Positions 8,449 through 16,809 are shown, numbered from the stretch's first letter. The stretch is 27,277 nucleotides of DNA from M55B118 sp041694275 (GCA_041694275.1 JASMTQ010000053.1:1-27277); one strand, 5' to 3'. Translations and numbers: made by a program. The notes: a model not told the origin generated them from the letters alone.

Positions 8449-8476
8449 AAAAAAAACAGGAGGGCTTATGCCCTCC
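8449..8476 (-). terminator. Intrinsic terminator after yneF
   Basis: On the minus strand GGAGGGC-ATAA-GCCCTCC is followed by TG and a T run. It insulates yneF from the riboswitch promoter downstream. Confidence 0.9.
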
Positions 8477-8485
8477 ATAAAGCGT

Positions 8486-8704
8486 TTATTTTTTGTGTTG
8501 GTTCATGGAATTGAGGACCTGACGGACCTGCTTTTCCGAAGGTTTTCTACCCATTTGCATCATCATAGCACGCACCATGTCTTCATTGATCGGAGGATTT
8601 TTCTCAAGATAACGCTTGAAGTATTTCTGTGAGAGGAAGAATCCAACGACGAGTCCGACAATAAGGGCTACGACGATAAGTACGATGGCAAGCCAAAGTT
8701 GCAT
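8486..8704 (-). CDS. yneF: YneF family (UPF0154) small membrane protein
   Basis: A 72-residue protein of unknown function, widespread in Bacillota. It has one N-terminal membrane segment (about residues 3-24, rich in Val/Ile/Leu and Gly) and then the conserved cytoplasmic block YLEKNPPINEDMVRAMMMQMG followed by KPSEKQV. Length and motif match the family closely. The start ATG at 8704 has AAGGAG nine bases upstream. An upstream in-frame start at 8731 lies in the promoter and is rejected. The gene has its own promoter and terminator and is divergent from the ferredoxin gene. Confidence 0.9.
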   Translation of the reverse strand: MQLWLAIVLIVVALIVGLVVGFFLSQKYFKRYLEKNPPINEDMVRAMMMQMGRKPSEKQVRQVLNSMNQHKK

Positions 8705-8729
8705 ATAATCACTCCTTCTTTCAAAGACC

Positions 8730-8758
8730 ATTATAGATTAGAAGGCCTTAAATTACAA
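8730..8758 (-). promoter_or_regulatory. Promoter of yneF
   Basis: On the minus strand TTGTAA, a 17-base spacer, then TATAAT, ending 25 bases before the yneF ATG. Confidence 0.78.
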
Positions 8759-8805
8759 GTAAAACCGGTCATGAATAATCTGTATTATAAATTTTTAAAA
8801 ATCTA

Positions 8806-8834
8806 TTTACAAACCGCCCGTGGTGCGGTAAAAT
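8806..8834 (+). promoter_or_regulatory. Promoter of the first ferredoxin gene
   Basis: TTTACA, a 17-base spacer, then TAAAAT. The predicted start is near 8841, giving a leader of about 20 bases that contains AAGGAGG. Confidence 0.78.
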
Positions 8835-8861
8835 GACCATGGTCAAAAAGGAGGCGAAACC

Positions 8862-9029
8862 ATGGCAAGAAGAATTACTGAAGATTGCATCGCCTGCGGA
8901 TCATGTGCTCAGGAGTGCCCAGTGGATTGCATCAGCGAAGGTGAAATCTACGAAATCGATGAAGACGCATGCATCGATTGTGGCGCTTGTGAGGAAGTGT
9001 GTCCGGTAGACGCGATCATTGAAGTCTAA
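8862..9029 (+). CDS. fer: 2[4Fe-4S] ferredoxin (clostridial type)
   Basis: A 55-residue low-potential electron carrier of the clostridial type, used by enzymes such as pyruvate:ferredoxin oxidoreductase and hydrogenase. Both cluster motifs are complete: C9-x2-C12-x2-C15-x3-C19-P and C37-x2-C40-x2-C43-x3-C47-P. An extra Cys23 occurs in CPVDC, as in several other ferredoxins. The protein is acidic, as the family is. The ATG is placed by AAGGAGG seven bases upstream. The gene has its own promoter and terminator and is followed by a close paralogue. The presence of such a protein suggests an anaerobic or fermentative metabolism (inference). Confidence 0.95.
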   Translation: MARRITEDCIACGSCAQECPVDCISEGEIYEIDEDACIDCGACEEVCPVDAIIEV

Positions 9030-9037
9030 ATACTAAG

Positions 9038-9064
9038 AAAAGGGTTCTATTGAGCCCTTTTTTT
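9038..9064 (+). terminator. Intrinsic terminator after first ferredoxin
   Basis: The stem AAAGGGTTC/GAGCCCTTT (one G-T pair) with a TATT loop runs into a T tract. Confidence 0.9.
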
Positions 9065-9116
9065 CTTTTTGTGGACTATATTTATTATAAATAGAACTTA
9101 AAACCTGCGAAAAAGG

Positions 9117-9145
9117 TTTACATCCCAAATTGAATGCTATAAAAT
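9117..9145 (+). promoter_or_regulatory. Promoter of the second ferredoxin gene
   Basis: TTTACA, a 17-base spacer, then TAAAAT, the same hexamers and spacing as the first ferredoxin promoter. An alternative register is TGC-TATAAA with a 15-base spacer. The spacer sequences of the two promoters differ. Confidence 0.75.
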
Positions 9146-9177
9146 ATAAGTAAATAAAAAGGTAAGGAGGAATGACC

Positions 9178-9348
9178 ATGCCTAGACGTATTACTGACGA
9201 ATGTATCAGCACAGGTTCCTGTGTAGAAGAGTGCCCTGTAGATTGCATTTCTGAGGGAGAAGAAATTTATGTGATTGATGAGGACGCTTGCATCGACTGT
9301 GGTGCTTGCCAAGTTGTTTGTCCCGTAGATGCAATCATCGAAGTCTAA
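9178..9348 (+). CDS. Ferredoxin paralogue lacking one cluster-I cysteine (CxxTxxC)
   Basis: A 56-residue ferredoxin about four-fifths identical to its upstream neighbour (10 substitutions and one inserted Glu). The first cluster motif reads C9-I-S-T12-G-S-C15-x3-C19-P, so the central cysteine is threonine. The second motif C38-x2-C41-x2-C44-x3-C48-P is intact, and Cys23 is kept. In known 7Fe ferredoxins, loss of the central ligand goes with a [3Fe-4S] cluster at that site, so [3Fe-4S][4Fe-4S] is the likely content (inference). AAGGAGG seven bases before 9178 fixes the start over an in-frame ATG at 9172. It has its own promoter and terminator, which argues against a decaying copy. Confidence 0.92.
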   Translation: MPRRITDECISTGSCVEECPVDCISEGEEIYVIDEDACIDCGACQVVCPVDAIIEV

Positions 9349-9380
9349 CCAGGGGTTTATCCTCGGTATCAAAATGCTTG

Positions 9381-9408
9381 AAAAAAAGGCCTGAAAAGGC
9401 CTTTTTTT
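9381..9408. terminator. Bidirectional terminator between ferredoxin 2 and nif3
   Basis: AAAAAAAGGCC-TGAAAA-GGCCTTTTTTT is symmetric, with T runs on both strands. It can end the ferredoxin transcript and the long minus-strand operon, whose last stop is at 9413. Confidence 0.88.
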
Positions 9409-9412
9409 ATTT

Positions 9413-10192
9413 TTAAACCTGTGTGAATGGATCCTGGGAATCTTCAAATACAGTGACTCTGAGCGTTTCAAAATGTGTTTCAAGCCAAAGAGACATGGCG
9501 GATTTAAAGTGTTTTTCAGCGCTATGGCCAACATCCAGGGTTCTAAGGCCCATCTGAAGCATGTCATGCGCCTTGTGATAGCTTACGTCCCCTGTGATAT
9601 AGAGATCGGCGCCTTTTCTTTTGGCAGCCGGTGCGTGGTCGGCGCCACTTCCACCGCTTAGGGCGACGGTTTCTATTTGTTTTTCTCCTGGTTTTCCGAT
9701 GTAGCGGGCATGGTCTATCTTTAGTGTCTTTTTGATATGGGTGATGGTATTATCAAGTGACATCGGCCTCGTCAGGGTTCCAATACGCCCGATTCCATGC
9801 TGGTCATCCACCATTTCAAGGGGCGCGACGTTGGTGAGACCAAGTCTGGCCGCAAGCATGTCGTTCATTCCGCCCTCCGCGAGGTCATAGTTCGTATGCA
9901 TCGCGTAGACGGTGATGTCTTCTTTGATGATATCACGAATGATCTGGCCCTTGTAGGTGTCGTAGTGGATCTGAGTTAGGCTGCCAAAGATGAGCGGATG
10001 ATGGGCGATGATAAGCTCCGCGCCTATCTCCTTGGCTTTTTTAACCGTTTCCTTTGTCACATCAAGCGTGAGTAGGACAGTGGTCACCTGTTTGTTCATG
10101 GTGCCTATCATGACGCCTACATTGTCCCATTCATAGGCCAAAGTACGGGGGAAGTCTTTTTCCAGTGCTTTTAAAAGGTCACTTCCGTTCAT
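9413..10192 (-). CDS. Nif3-like dinuclear metal-centre protein
   Basis: A 259-residue member of the Nif3/YqfO (DUF34) family, which forms a ring-shaped hexamer with a dinuclear metal site. Its cellular role is unsettled. Automatic annotation as GTP cyclohydrolase type 2 is common. Candidate metal ligands are His64-His65 in AHHP, His99 and Asp103 in MHTNYD, and His223 and Glu226 in GHSAEKH. The length shows the short form, without the roughly 100-residue CutA/PII-like insertion of Bacillus YqfO. It overlaps the end of trmK by 14 bases with GGAGG upstream. The trmK-nif3 pair after rpoD is a conserved Bacillota arrangement. Confidence 0.93.
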   Translation of the reverse strand: MNGSDLLKALEKDFPRTLAYEWDNVGVMIGTMNKQVTTVLLTLDVTKETVKKAKEIGAELIIAHHPLIFGSLTQIHYDTYKGQIIRDIIKEDITVYAMHTNYDLAEGGMNDMLAARLGLTNVAPLEMVDDQHGIGRIGTLTRPMSLDNTITHIKKTLKIDHARYIGKPGEKQIETVALSGGSGADHAPAAKRKGADLYITGDVSYHKAHDMLQMGLRTLDVGHSAEKHFKSAMSLWLETHFETLRVTVFEDSQDPFTQV

Positions 10193-10841
10193 AAAGTATC
10201 TCCTCCAAAAGACTTTTTCTTGCGATCAGGGGAATTCTTTCCTTGCCTGGTACCTTTTCGATGGTCACGAGAAGCCTTGCGTATTCCCTGATGAGGTGGT
10301 CCAAATATTCAGGCGCTCTTTGTTTGATCAATAGCGGTCCGTAGTAGCGTTCGGTTTCACTGAGCGTCATCTGGCCTTCTTCCATCACGATGATGGGATA
10401 GAGAATCCCTTTGTCGATGACGAAGGTTTCTTTTGTGATTTTAAGTCTGCGGACATCACAAAGTTCGCGCACTTTTTCATACGCGTCCTGTGGTTGGAAG
10501 ATGAATTTACGCACGTTTTTAAGGTCGCTTTCCTTGATGGCTTCATAGATGGTATTGCCGCCAAGGCCGCTGGCCGTGACGGTATCCACGTCTTTAGTGA
10601 GCGCGCTTAGTCCGCTCGTATGCTTGAGTATGATGTGATCGGTAAGGCCTGCTTCACTGATATTCGCCTCAGCCCTTGAAAGCGGGCCGAGCTTGTTGTC
10701 AACCGCAATGGCGCCACGAATGCCCTGTTCACTTACCGCCGCAATCGGCAAGTAGGCATGGTCGGTACCGATATCGTAGAGAACCTCGGTGTCATCAAGT
10801 TCTCTTAGTACCGCTCTTAGTCGTTTGGAATGGAGCCTCAT
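10179..10841 (-). CDS. trmK: tRNA (adenine(22)-N1)-methyltransferase TrmK
   Basis: A 220-residue SAM-dependent methyltransferase that makes m1A22 in the tRNA D-arm region (YqfN family). The SAM-binding motif DIGTDHAYLP is at residues 23-32, with GAIAVDNKLGPLSRA as the next nucleotide-binding block and ASGLGGNTI near residue 90. The ATG overlaps the rpoD stop (ATGA), so translation should be coupled. The position directly after rpoD and before the Nif3-like gene matches Bacillota and supports the assignment. Confidence 0.93.
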   Translation of the reverse strand: MRLHSKRLRAVLRELDDTEVLYDIGTDHAYLPIAAVSEQGIRGAIAVDNKLGPLSRAEANISEAGLTDHIILKHTSGLSALTKDVDTVTASGLGGNTIYEAIKESDLKNVRKFIFQPQDAYEKVRELCDVRRLKITKETFVIDKGILYPIIVMEEGQMTLSETERYYGPLLIKQRAPEYLDHLIREYARLLVTIEKVPGKERIPLIARKSLLEEILYERK

Positions 10842-12079
10842 TCGCCCATGAAGTCCTTGAGTTTCTTGCTTCTGGAAGGATGACGCAGTTTGCGGAGGGC
10901 TTTGGCTTCAATCTGGCGGATACGCTCACGCGTCACGCCGAATTCACGGCCGACTTCTTCAAGGGTGCGTGTCCGTCCATCAAGCAGTCCAAAGCGCATG
11001 CGGAGGACTTTTTCTTCTCTGTCAGTAAGGGTTTCAAGCACTTCGTCGAGTTCGCGTTTGAGCATCTCCTTGGACGTGAATTCCATCGGGTTCGGAGTAT
11101 CCTGATCGGGAATGAAATCTCCGAGTGAGGAATCCTCTTCTTCACCGACGGGGCTTTCAAGAGAGATTGGCTCCTGGGCGACTTTTTGTATGATCTGTAC
11201 TTTTTCAACGCTTATGTCCATGCGTTCTGCCACTTCTTCAGGCAATGGTTCACGCTTGAGTTCCTGGATGAGCTGGCGCTGGGTTCTTACGAGCTTGTTG
11301 ATGGTTTCGACCATGTGTACGGGGATCCTTATGGTGCGGGCCTGGTCGGCTATCGCACGGGTAATGGCCTGGCGGATCCACCACGTGGCGTAGGTTGAGA
11401 ACTTGAAGCCTTTTGTGTGGTCGAACTTGCTGACGGCCTTGATGAGCCCCATGTTTCCTTCCTGGATGAGATCGAGAAACTGCATGCCGCGGCCGACGTA
11501 GCGTTTCGCAATCGAGACGACCAGACGCAGGTTCGCTTCCACGAGTTTGTTCTTGGCGAGTTCTCCTTTGTACATGAGGGTCTCGACTTCTTTTTTATAG
11601 CTTTCGGTGAACACTTCTTCCTGGTCGATGAGCTGGTCGTAGTGATCTTTGGCCAGCGCCGCATAGTAAATATCCTTCGCAAGTGCGAGTTCGTAGTCTG
11701 GATCAAGCAGCTCAACGCGTCCGATTTCCTTTAAGTACATGCGTACGGGATCGTCAACTTTGATGGACTTGATGGATTCGAACTGTTTGTCGTGAAGAAG
11801 TTCCTCTTCTATCTGTTTGGCGAAGTCAAGGTTGAGTTCAACGGCCTTGTCGACTTCCTGTTCTTCGGTATCGTCGTCCTCGATGGCCATTTTCGGTACT
11901 TTGTAGGTGACCATGTCCTCATCGCTCACGACGTCGACGTCTTTTTCTTCAAGGGCCGCTAGAATATCGTCGAAGGCGTCGTCGTTCGGGTTGACGTACT
12001 TGGCGACTTCCTTCACCTGCAAATAGCCTTTGACTTTCGATAGTTCAACGAGTTCTTGAATGATTTTTTCTTTTTGCAT
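10838..12079 (-). CDS. rpoD: RNA polymerase primary sigma factor (sigma A)
   Basis: The housekeeping sigma factor, 413 residues. A lysine- and acid-rich region 1.1 occupies the N-terminus, and region 1.2 lies near residues 108-140. Region 2 runs over NKLVEANLRLVVSIAKRYVG and FSTYATWWIRQAITRAI (177-243), which contacts and melts the -10. Region 3 follows, and region 4 contains the helix-turn-helix VTRERIRQIEAKALRKLRHP (382-401) for the -35. The start at 12079 has a strong AAGGAGG seven bases upstream and lies inside dnaG, overlapping its end by 35 bases. A longer frame back to 12133 is rejected because those codons belong to dnaG. The promoters in this window fit its expected specificity. Confidence 0.96.
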   Translation of the reverse strand: MQKEKIIQELVELSKVKGYLQVKEVAKYVNPNDDAFDDILAALEEKDVDVVSDEDMVTYKVPKMAIEDDDTEEQEVDKAVELNLDFAKQIEEELLHDKQFESIKSIKVDDPVRMYLKEIGRVELLDPDYELALAKDIYYAALAKDHYDQLIDQEEVFTESYKKEVETLMYKGELAKNKLVEANLRLVVSIAKRYVGRGMQFLDLIQEGNMGLIKAVSKFDHTKGFKFSTYATWWIRQAITRAIADQARTIRIPVHMVETINKLVRTQRQLIQELKREPLPEEVAERMDISVEKVQIIQKVAQEPISLESPVGEEEDSSLGDFIPDQDTPNPMEFTSKEMLKRELDEVLETLTDREEKVLRMRFGLLDGRTRTLEEVGREFGVTRERIRQIEAKALRKLRHPSRSKKLKDFMGE

Positions 12080-13802
12080 AGTTGACCTCCTTGATAATGG
12101 CATCGATTTTCTTGCGAAGACGAATCTTGGCATCGATGCTTGTTGCTTCTTCTAGTTGTTTCTTAAGGGATTTTATGTGGTTTCTCCTGATGTATTCACG
12201 CATGACGCGGATGAGATCTTCAAACTCGTCTTCGTGGTAGGGGTAGTTCTCATAATCGATATATTTGTCGAAGTATTGTTGCTGCGTGCTATGGAGTTTC
12301 TCTATGAATAGACTTGGTACGATGCAGGTATGACGGTTGAAATCATAGTACTCGAAGATTTCAAGCTGAATATCCCTGGCGGCCTTGTCGATATAGCTGA
12401 CCGCGTCGAATTCACGTCTGAATTTCCTCGAATAGTATTCGTCTTTGAGAAAATAATGAATGAAGGCGCGTTCTGCGCGTTTGAACTTGTCGGTGATTTC
12501 AACCTTTTCAATTTGTCTGTACGTAGGCGCTTCGGCTTTTCTTTTTTGCTTGAAGTCCTCTTCAAGACTCATTTTTTCTACACCGAGATCCTTGCTGAGG
12601 CGGTTTAGAAAGTAGTCCTGCTGTGTACTTGAAAGCGGAGCGATCAGTTTGAATATGCGTTTTTTAAGCGCTTCAAGTTCGGTGATGCGTGAAGTGTTCG
12701 TACTTTCGAAGTGAAGCTTGTAGAGAAATTCTTCTGCGGACGGGGCGTTGTCGATAAGCTTTTTGAAGGCTTTCGCGCCATTTTCCCTGATATATTCATC
12801 AGGATCCCTGCCGTTTTCAAGGCTTGTTACGAATACGTTGAATCCGCTTTTTTTAAGATCGCTAATGAAGCGTTTCGCAGCGTCCTGTCCCGCCTGGTCG
12901 CCATCGAATGCGAGGACGACGTTGTCGGTATGTTTTCTAAGCATCTGGATGTGGGTGAGAGAGAGTGCGGTCCCCATGACCGCGACGCCTTCCAACACGT
13001 CGGCCTCGTAAGCCGCCATGACATCCATGAAGCCTTCGAAGATGACAACCCTGCCCGTTTCCTTGATCGCCTTTTCACTTCTGTGGATGTTGTAAAGGAC
13101 ACGGTTTTTTTCAAAGACGGGGGTGGTGGGCGAGTTCATGTATTTGGCGGTTTTTACGCCCTTTTTGTATATGCGGCCTGAAAACCCGACGACCTCGCCC
13201 GCTTCGTTTTGAAGGGGAAACATGATGCGGTCCTTGAAAACGTCATAAGGCGCGTCCGTCGCGCCGATGAGACCGAGATCGCTCATGTCGCTTTCAAGCG
13301 TTCCCTTGTCTTTTAAGGCTCTATATAAACTGTCTTTCTTATCCGGCGCAAGGCCGAGTTCGAAGGTTTGAAGGGTCTCTTTTTTGAAGCCGCGGTTGAG
13401 CAGATAGTCATAGGCGGTCTGTCCGCTTTTCGTATGGTTGAGATTGACCTTGAAGAATTCAAGGGCTTCACGGTTGATATCCAGGTATTTCTGGTTGGGA
13501 TTCTTTTTACCGGGAACGTAGTCGACACCCGCTCTCTCAGCAAGCTCGCGAATGGCTTCACCCCGGCTTAAGTTCTTCGTTTCTTCTATGAAGGTAAGCG
13601 CGTTTCCGCTTCGCTTGCAGGAAAAGCAGTGGTAAACCTGTTTTTCTTCGCTTACGGAAAAGGAAGGGGTGTTCTCTTCATGGAACGGACAGAGTCCCAT
13701 GTAGTTCTTGCCCCGTTTTTTGAGCGTGGTCTCCTCACCAATCAAGTCAACGATGTTGATGGCGGAGAGAATGTGATCGAGACTGCCTTCCTTGTGCTGC
13801 AT
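12045..13802 (-). CDS. dnaG: DNA primase
   Basis: The primase that makes RNA primers at the replication fork, 585 residues. The N-terminal zinc ribbon uses C38, H41, C59 and C62 (CPFH ... CFSC). The TOPRIM core has Glu256 in FEGFMD and the metal-binding FDGD (residues 299-302). The C-terminal helicase-binding part is present but poorly conserved. The ATG has AGGTGA upstream and follows the glyS stop by eight bases. The 3' end carries the ribosome binding site and first codons of rpoD. The dnaG-rpoD pair is the classic macromolecular-synthesis arrangement. Confidence 0.96.
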   Translation of the reverse strand: MQHKEGSLDHILSAINIVDLIGEETTLKKRGKNYMGLCPFHEENTPSFSVSEEKQVYHCFSCKRSGNALTFIEETKNLSRGEAIRELAERAGVDYVPGKKNPNQKYLDINREALEFFKVNLNHTKSGQTAYDYLLNRGFKKETLQTFELGLAPDKKDSLYRALKDKGTLESDMSDLGLIGATDAPYDVFKDRIMFPLQNEAGEVVGFSGRIYKKGVKTAKYMNSPTTPVFEKNRVLYNIHRSEKAIKETGRVVIFEGFMDVMAAYEADVLEGVAVMGTALSLTHIQMLRKHTDNVVLAFDGDQAGQDAAKRFISDLKKSGFNVFVTSLENGRDPDEYIRENGAKAFKKLIDNAPSAEEFLYKLHFESTNTSRITELEALKKRIFKLIAPLSSTQQDYFLNRLSKDLGVEKMSLEEDFKQKRKAEAPTYRQIEKVEITDKFKRAERAFIHYFLKDEYYSRKFRREFDAVSYIDKAARDIQLEIFEYYDFNRHTCIVPSLFIEKLHSTQQQYFDKYIDYENYPYHEDEFEDLIRVMREYIRRNHIKSLKKQLEEATSIDAKIRLRKKIDAIIKEVNYAKRKNHSRTR

Positions 13803-13810
13803 ATAATCAC

Positions 13811-15184
13811 CTAAAAGTCTATGGAGTTTTGAATGTATTCCACGAGTTCGTCTTCTTTGAGCGTTACCTGTTTCATGGTGTCGCGGTTTCTCACTGTGTA
13901 GGTGCCGTTTTCAAGGGTATCATCATCGATGGTCACCGCAAACGGAGTTCCTACGGCGTCCTGGCGACGGTAGCGTCTACCAATCTGGCCGGCTTCGTCG
14001 TAGGTGGTCATGAAGCGTTTTGAAAGTTTGTCCTGGATGCGATGCGCTTCTTCTCTGTGGCGTTTTTTGATGAGTGGAAGCACCGCGACCTTGTAAGGCG
14101 CAAGGGCCGGGTGGAGCTTTAAGACGGTGCGCGTCTGGCCATCTTCAAGGGCTTCTTCTTCGTAGGCGTTCGCAAGAACGGCCAGGAAGAGTCTTTCTAC
14201 ACCAAGAGAAGGTTCGATGACGTAGGGAATGTATTTTTCATTCGTCACGGGGTCCTGGTAGTGAAGTTTCTCACCGGAATGGTTTTGATGCTGGGTGAGG
14301 TCGAAATCGGTACGACTCGCAATCCCCCACATTTCATCAAAGCCCCATGGGAACTTGTATTCGATATCGGTGGTGGCGTCTGAATAGTGTGAAAGTTTCT
14401 CTTCAGGATGGTCTGAGAAACGAAGACTCGCTTCAGGAAGTCCGATGTCATAAAGGTACTGCATGGAATCTTTTTTCCACGCGTTGAACCAGTCTTTGGA
14501 AGTATCTGGTTCACAGAAGAATTCAATTTCCATCTGCTCGAATTCACGGGTTCTGAAGATGAAGTTTCCAGGCGTGATTTCGTTTCTGAAGGATTTACCG
14601 ATCTGGGCGATGCCAAAGGGCACTTTCATGCGGGTCGCACGCTGGACTTCCTTGAAATCGAGGAAAATTCCCTGGGCGGTTTCAGGACGAAGGTATATGG
14701 AATCCTTCTTCTCGTCCACCACGCCCTGAGAGGTTTCAAACATCAGGTTGAACCGTCTGATTTTTGTGAAGTCGTGGGCGCCACAGGAAGGGCATGGGAT
14801 GTTTCTATCCTCAATGACTTTTTCAAGGGCGTCGCTGTCAAGACCATCAGCGTCAATGGACGCGTCGTGTTCTTCAATCATCTTGTCCGCGCGAAAGCGT
14901 GATTTACAGGCCTTGCAGTCGATTAAGGGGTCGTTGAACTGATCGAAGTGTCCGCTCGCTTCCCAGGTTTTAGGGTTCAAAAGAATGGAACTATCAAGGC
15001 CTACGACGCTTCTTCTTTCCTGGACGAAGCGTTGCCACCAGGTGTCTTTGAGGTTTTTCTTGAGTTCCACGCCAAGTGGTCCGTAATCCCAAGTGTTCGC
15101 AAGGCCGCCGTAGATGGCGCTTCCTTGAAACACGAATCCGTATTTTTTGGAATAGTTTATGAGTGTGTCCATCGTAACTGTCAT
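13811..15184 (-). CDS. glyS: Glycyl-tRNA synthetase (alpha2 dimer type)
   Basis: A class II synthetase that charges tRNA-Gly, 457 residues, of the single-chain homodimeric type and not the alpha2beta2 form. It starts with the WDYGPLGVELKKNL region. A zinc-binding pair of CxxC motifs is at C90/C93 and C131/C134. Motif 2 appears as FRNEITPGNFIFRTREFEQMEIEFF (starting near residue 199), and motif 3 as the SLGVERLFLA block near the C-terminus, before the anticodon-binding domain. The ATG at 15184 has GGAGG seven bases upstream. No T-box was seen in the 13-base gap to recO. Confidence 0.95.
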   Translation of the reverse strand: MTVTMDTLINYSKKYGFVFQGSAIYGGLANTWDYGPLGVELKKNLKDTWWQRFVQERRSVVGLDSSILLNPKTWEASGHFDQFNDPLIDCKACKSRFRADKMIEEHDASIDADGLDSDALEKVIEDRNIPCPSCGAHDFTKIRRFNLMFETSQGVVDEKKDSIYLRPETAQGIFLDFKEVQRATRMKVPFGIAQIGKSFRNEITPGNFIFRTREFEQMEIEFFCEPDTSKDWFNAWKKDSMQYLYDIGLPEASLRFSDHPEEKLSHYSDATTDIEYKFPWGFDEMWGIASRTDFDLTQHQNHSGEKLHYQDPVTNEKYIPYVIEPSLGVERLFLAVLANAYEEEALEDGQTRTVLKLHPALAPYKVAVLPLIKKRHREEAHRIQDKLSKRFMTTYDEAGQIGRRYRRQDAVGTPFAVTIDDDTLENGTYTVRNRDTMKQVTLKEDELVEYIQNSIDF

Positions 15185-15197
15185 GTTGTAGCCTCCG

Positions 15198-15932
15198 TCA
15201 AAGTAATGATTTTAAAATGCGTTTGGCCTTGGCGTTGAATGATAGATTCGAGCTGTAAAGGCCGTCGGTGATTTCAAAGACAAGGCGCATTTCCTTGTCG
15301 GATAGGTTTCTTGGTTCAAAGTCTCTTATGTCGACGTAATAGAAATACTGTAGGGCGCGGGCGAAGGTTTCATCGTAGAGATTGTGCTGCCTGTTCGCGT
15401 GAACACTGCAGGTGAGTGTCCCCATGGTTCCATCAAGCAGCAAGCCTTCTTTGGCACCGCACGTTTCGCACCCTTTCATGTTCATGCCTATGCCCTCAAA
15501 ATGAAGGAATTTCATTTCGAATATGGCGAGTATTTCTAGGGGGTGGTCTGTTGTTTTCAAGGTTTCTGTGATTTTCATCAGAAACTGATAAAGCTTTTCG
15601 TGATCATCGTCTTCATGGACGTTGTAGTAGATGAGTTCACTGATCACGGAAAGAACGTTGATCTTCATGTAGTCGCTTTTGATTGCCTTGAAGTAATCAA
15701 GAAGCCTTGCTTCTTTCAAGGTCGGGAGTTTTCCTTTGGATAAGGTCATCTCCAAAAGCATGTGCGTCTGCGCCTGGTGGCGCATCGGACTGTTCATTTT
15801 TTTGACCCCGCGGGCGATCATGGAGATGTGGCCCTCTTTGGTGTAAGCGTAAAGAAGCTTGCTTGAATCCTTGTAGTCGATGGTTCTAAGGATGAAGCCT
15901 TCAATAGCCCCGGCGTTATTCAGTGAAGCCAT
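15198..15932 (-). CDS. recO: DNA repair protein RecO
   Basis: A recombination mediator that works with RecF and RecR to load RecA on SSB-coated DNA, 244 residues. The N-terminal OB-fold region includes EGFILRTIDYKDSSKLL. A zinc-binding segment has C155, C158, C175 and, in place of the usual fourth cysteine, a histidine at 178. The frame opens at an ATG 17 bases inside era. I see no strong ribosome binding site there, so translation probably depends on coupling to era, and a slightly later start cannot be excluded. The position between era and glyS matches Bacillota. Confidence 0.92.
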   Translation of the reverse strand: MASLNNAGAIEGFILRTIDYKDSSKLLYAYTKEGHISMIARGVKKMNSPMRHQAQTHMLLEMTLSKGKLPTLKEARLLDYFKAIKSDYMKINVLSVISELIYYNVHEDDDHEKLYQFLMKITETLKTTDHPLEILAIFEMKFLHFEGIGMNMKGCETCGAKEGLLLDGTMGTLTCSVHANRQHNLYDETFARALQYFYYVDIRDFEPRNLSDKEMRLVFEITDGLYSSNLSFNAKAKRILKSLL

Positions 15933-16809
15933 AACTATCGAGGGTGCGCTCGCGGTTGCGCCAGTCGCGCACGACCTTGCAGTGAAGGTCCAGATATATT
16001 TTGGTGCCTAGAAGTTCCAAAATGTCCTTGCGCGCTCTAGTGCCGATCTGCTTGATCATGCGCCCGCCCTTGCCGATGATGATCCCTTTTTGACTGTCGC
16101 GTTCGACGATGATGGTCGCCTGGATGTCAAGGACATGGGGATTGTGTTCATCGGTTTCCATGTGGTCGATCGTGACGTAGACGCTGTGGGGCACTTCTTC
16201 ATGGGTAAGAAGGAGGACCTTTTCACGAATGCGCTCGCTTATCAGGAACTTCTCGGGCTGATCGGTCTGCATGTCTTTTGGGTAGAAGGCGGGGCCTTCT
16301 TCGAGTTCACCCTTGATGTCTTCTACCAGGTTTTTGGTATAGGTGCCTTTAAGGGCGCTTACTGCGAAGACGCCTTTGAAGGCATGGGTTTTCTTAAGGG
16401 TTTCTATAAACGCTTCAAGGCGCTCGATGTCCTTGATCTTGTCGATTTTGTTGATGATAAGAAAGGCTGGCGTTTTTAAAGCGCCAAGCGCCTCTATGAG
16501 CTTATCAGAGAGGCCTGTCTGGTCATCCGTGCCATCGACCATCACAAGTACGAGATCCACAGCGCCCATGGTTCTAAGCGCATTTTTGGACATGGTCGCG
16601 CCAAGTTTGTGCTTGGGTTTGTGGACACCTGGGGTGTCTATGAAGACGATCTGTGAATCCTCATCGTTGTAAATCGCACGGATGGTGTTTCTGGTGGTCT
16701 GGGGTTTGCTTGAGATGATTGAGACTTTTTCACCCATCAGGGTGTTGATGAGTGTGCTCTTTCCGACGTTTGGGTGGCCGATGATGCTTACGAATCCGCT
16801 TTTGAACAC
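15916..16809 (-). CDS. era: GTPase Era
   Basis: An essential GTPase that assists 30S assembly and 16S rRNA 3'-end maturation, 297 residues. The G1 loop GHPNVGKST is at residues 11-19, switch region QTTRNT near 37-42, G3 DTPG at 58-61, and G4 NKID at 120-123. A C-terminal KH domain has IIIGKGGRMIKQIG. The KH domain in known Era binds the GAUCACCUCC end of 16S rRNA, a sequence also echoed in the rpsU leader of this window. The start is GTG, whose G is the last base of the cdd stop. It overlaps recO by 17 bases. Confidence 0.96.
   Translation of the reverse strand: MFKSGFVSIIGHPNVGKSTLINTLMGEKVSIISSKPQTTRNTIRAIYNDEDSQIVFIDTPGVHKPKHKLGATMSKNALRTMGAVDLVLVMVDGTDDQTGLSDKLIEALGALKTPAFLIINKIDKIKDIERLEAFIETLKKTHAFKGVFAVSALKGTYTKNLVEDIKGELEEGPAFYPKDMQTDQPEKFLISERIREKVLLLTHEEVPHSVYVTIDHMETDEHNPHVLDIQATIIVERDSQKGIIIGKGGRMIKQIGTRARKDILELLGTKIYLDLHCKVVRDWRNRERTLDSYGFTE

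Noticed and set aside
9118..9567. Minus-strand frame of 149 codons across the second ferredoxin
   Set aside because: It runs antisense to the ferredoxin, its promoter and the terminator, and into nif3. The ferredoxin reading has cysteine motifs, a ribosome binding site and a promoter.
12080..12133. N-terminal extension of sigma A from 12133
   Set aside because: The codons lie inside dnaG and do not resemble sigma region 1.1. The AAGGAGG before 12079 gives the normal start.
12711..13181. Plus-strand frame of 156 codons opposite dnaG
   Set aside because: It is a shadow of primase codons on the other strand, with no recognisable motif or initiation signal.
15185..15197. Possible T-box leader before the glycyl-tRNA synthetase gene
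   Set aside because: Only 13 bases separate it from recO, and no T-box bulge or specifier structure can fit. The gene is internal to an operon.
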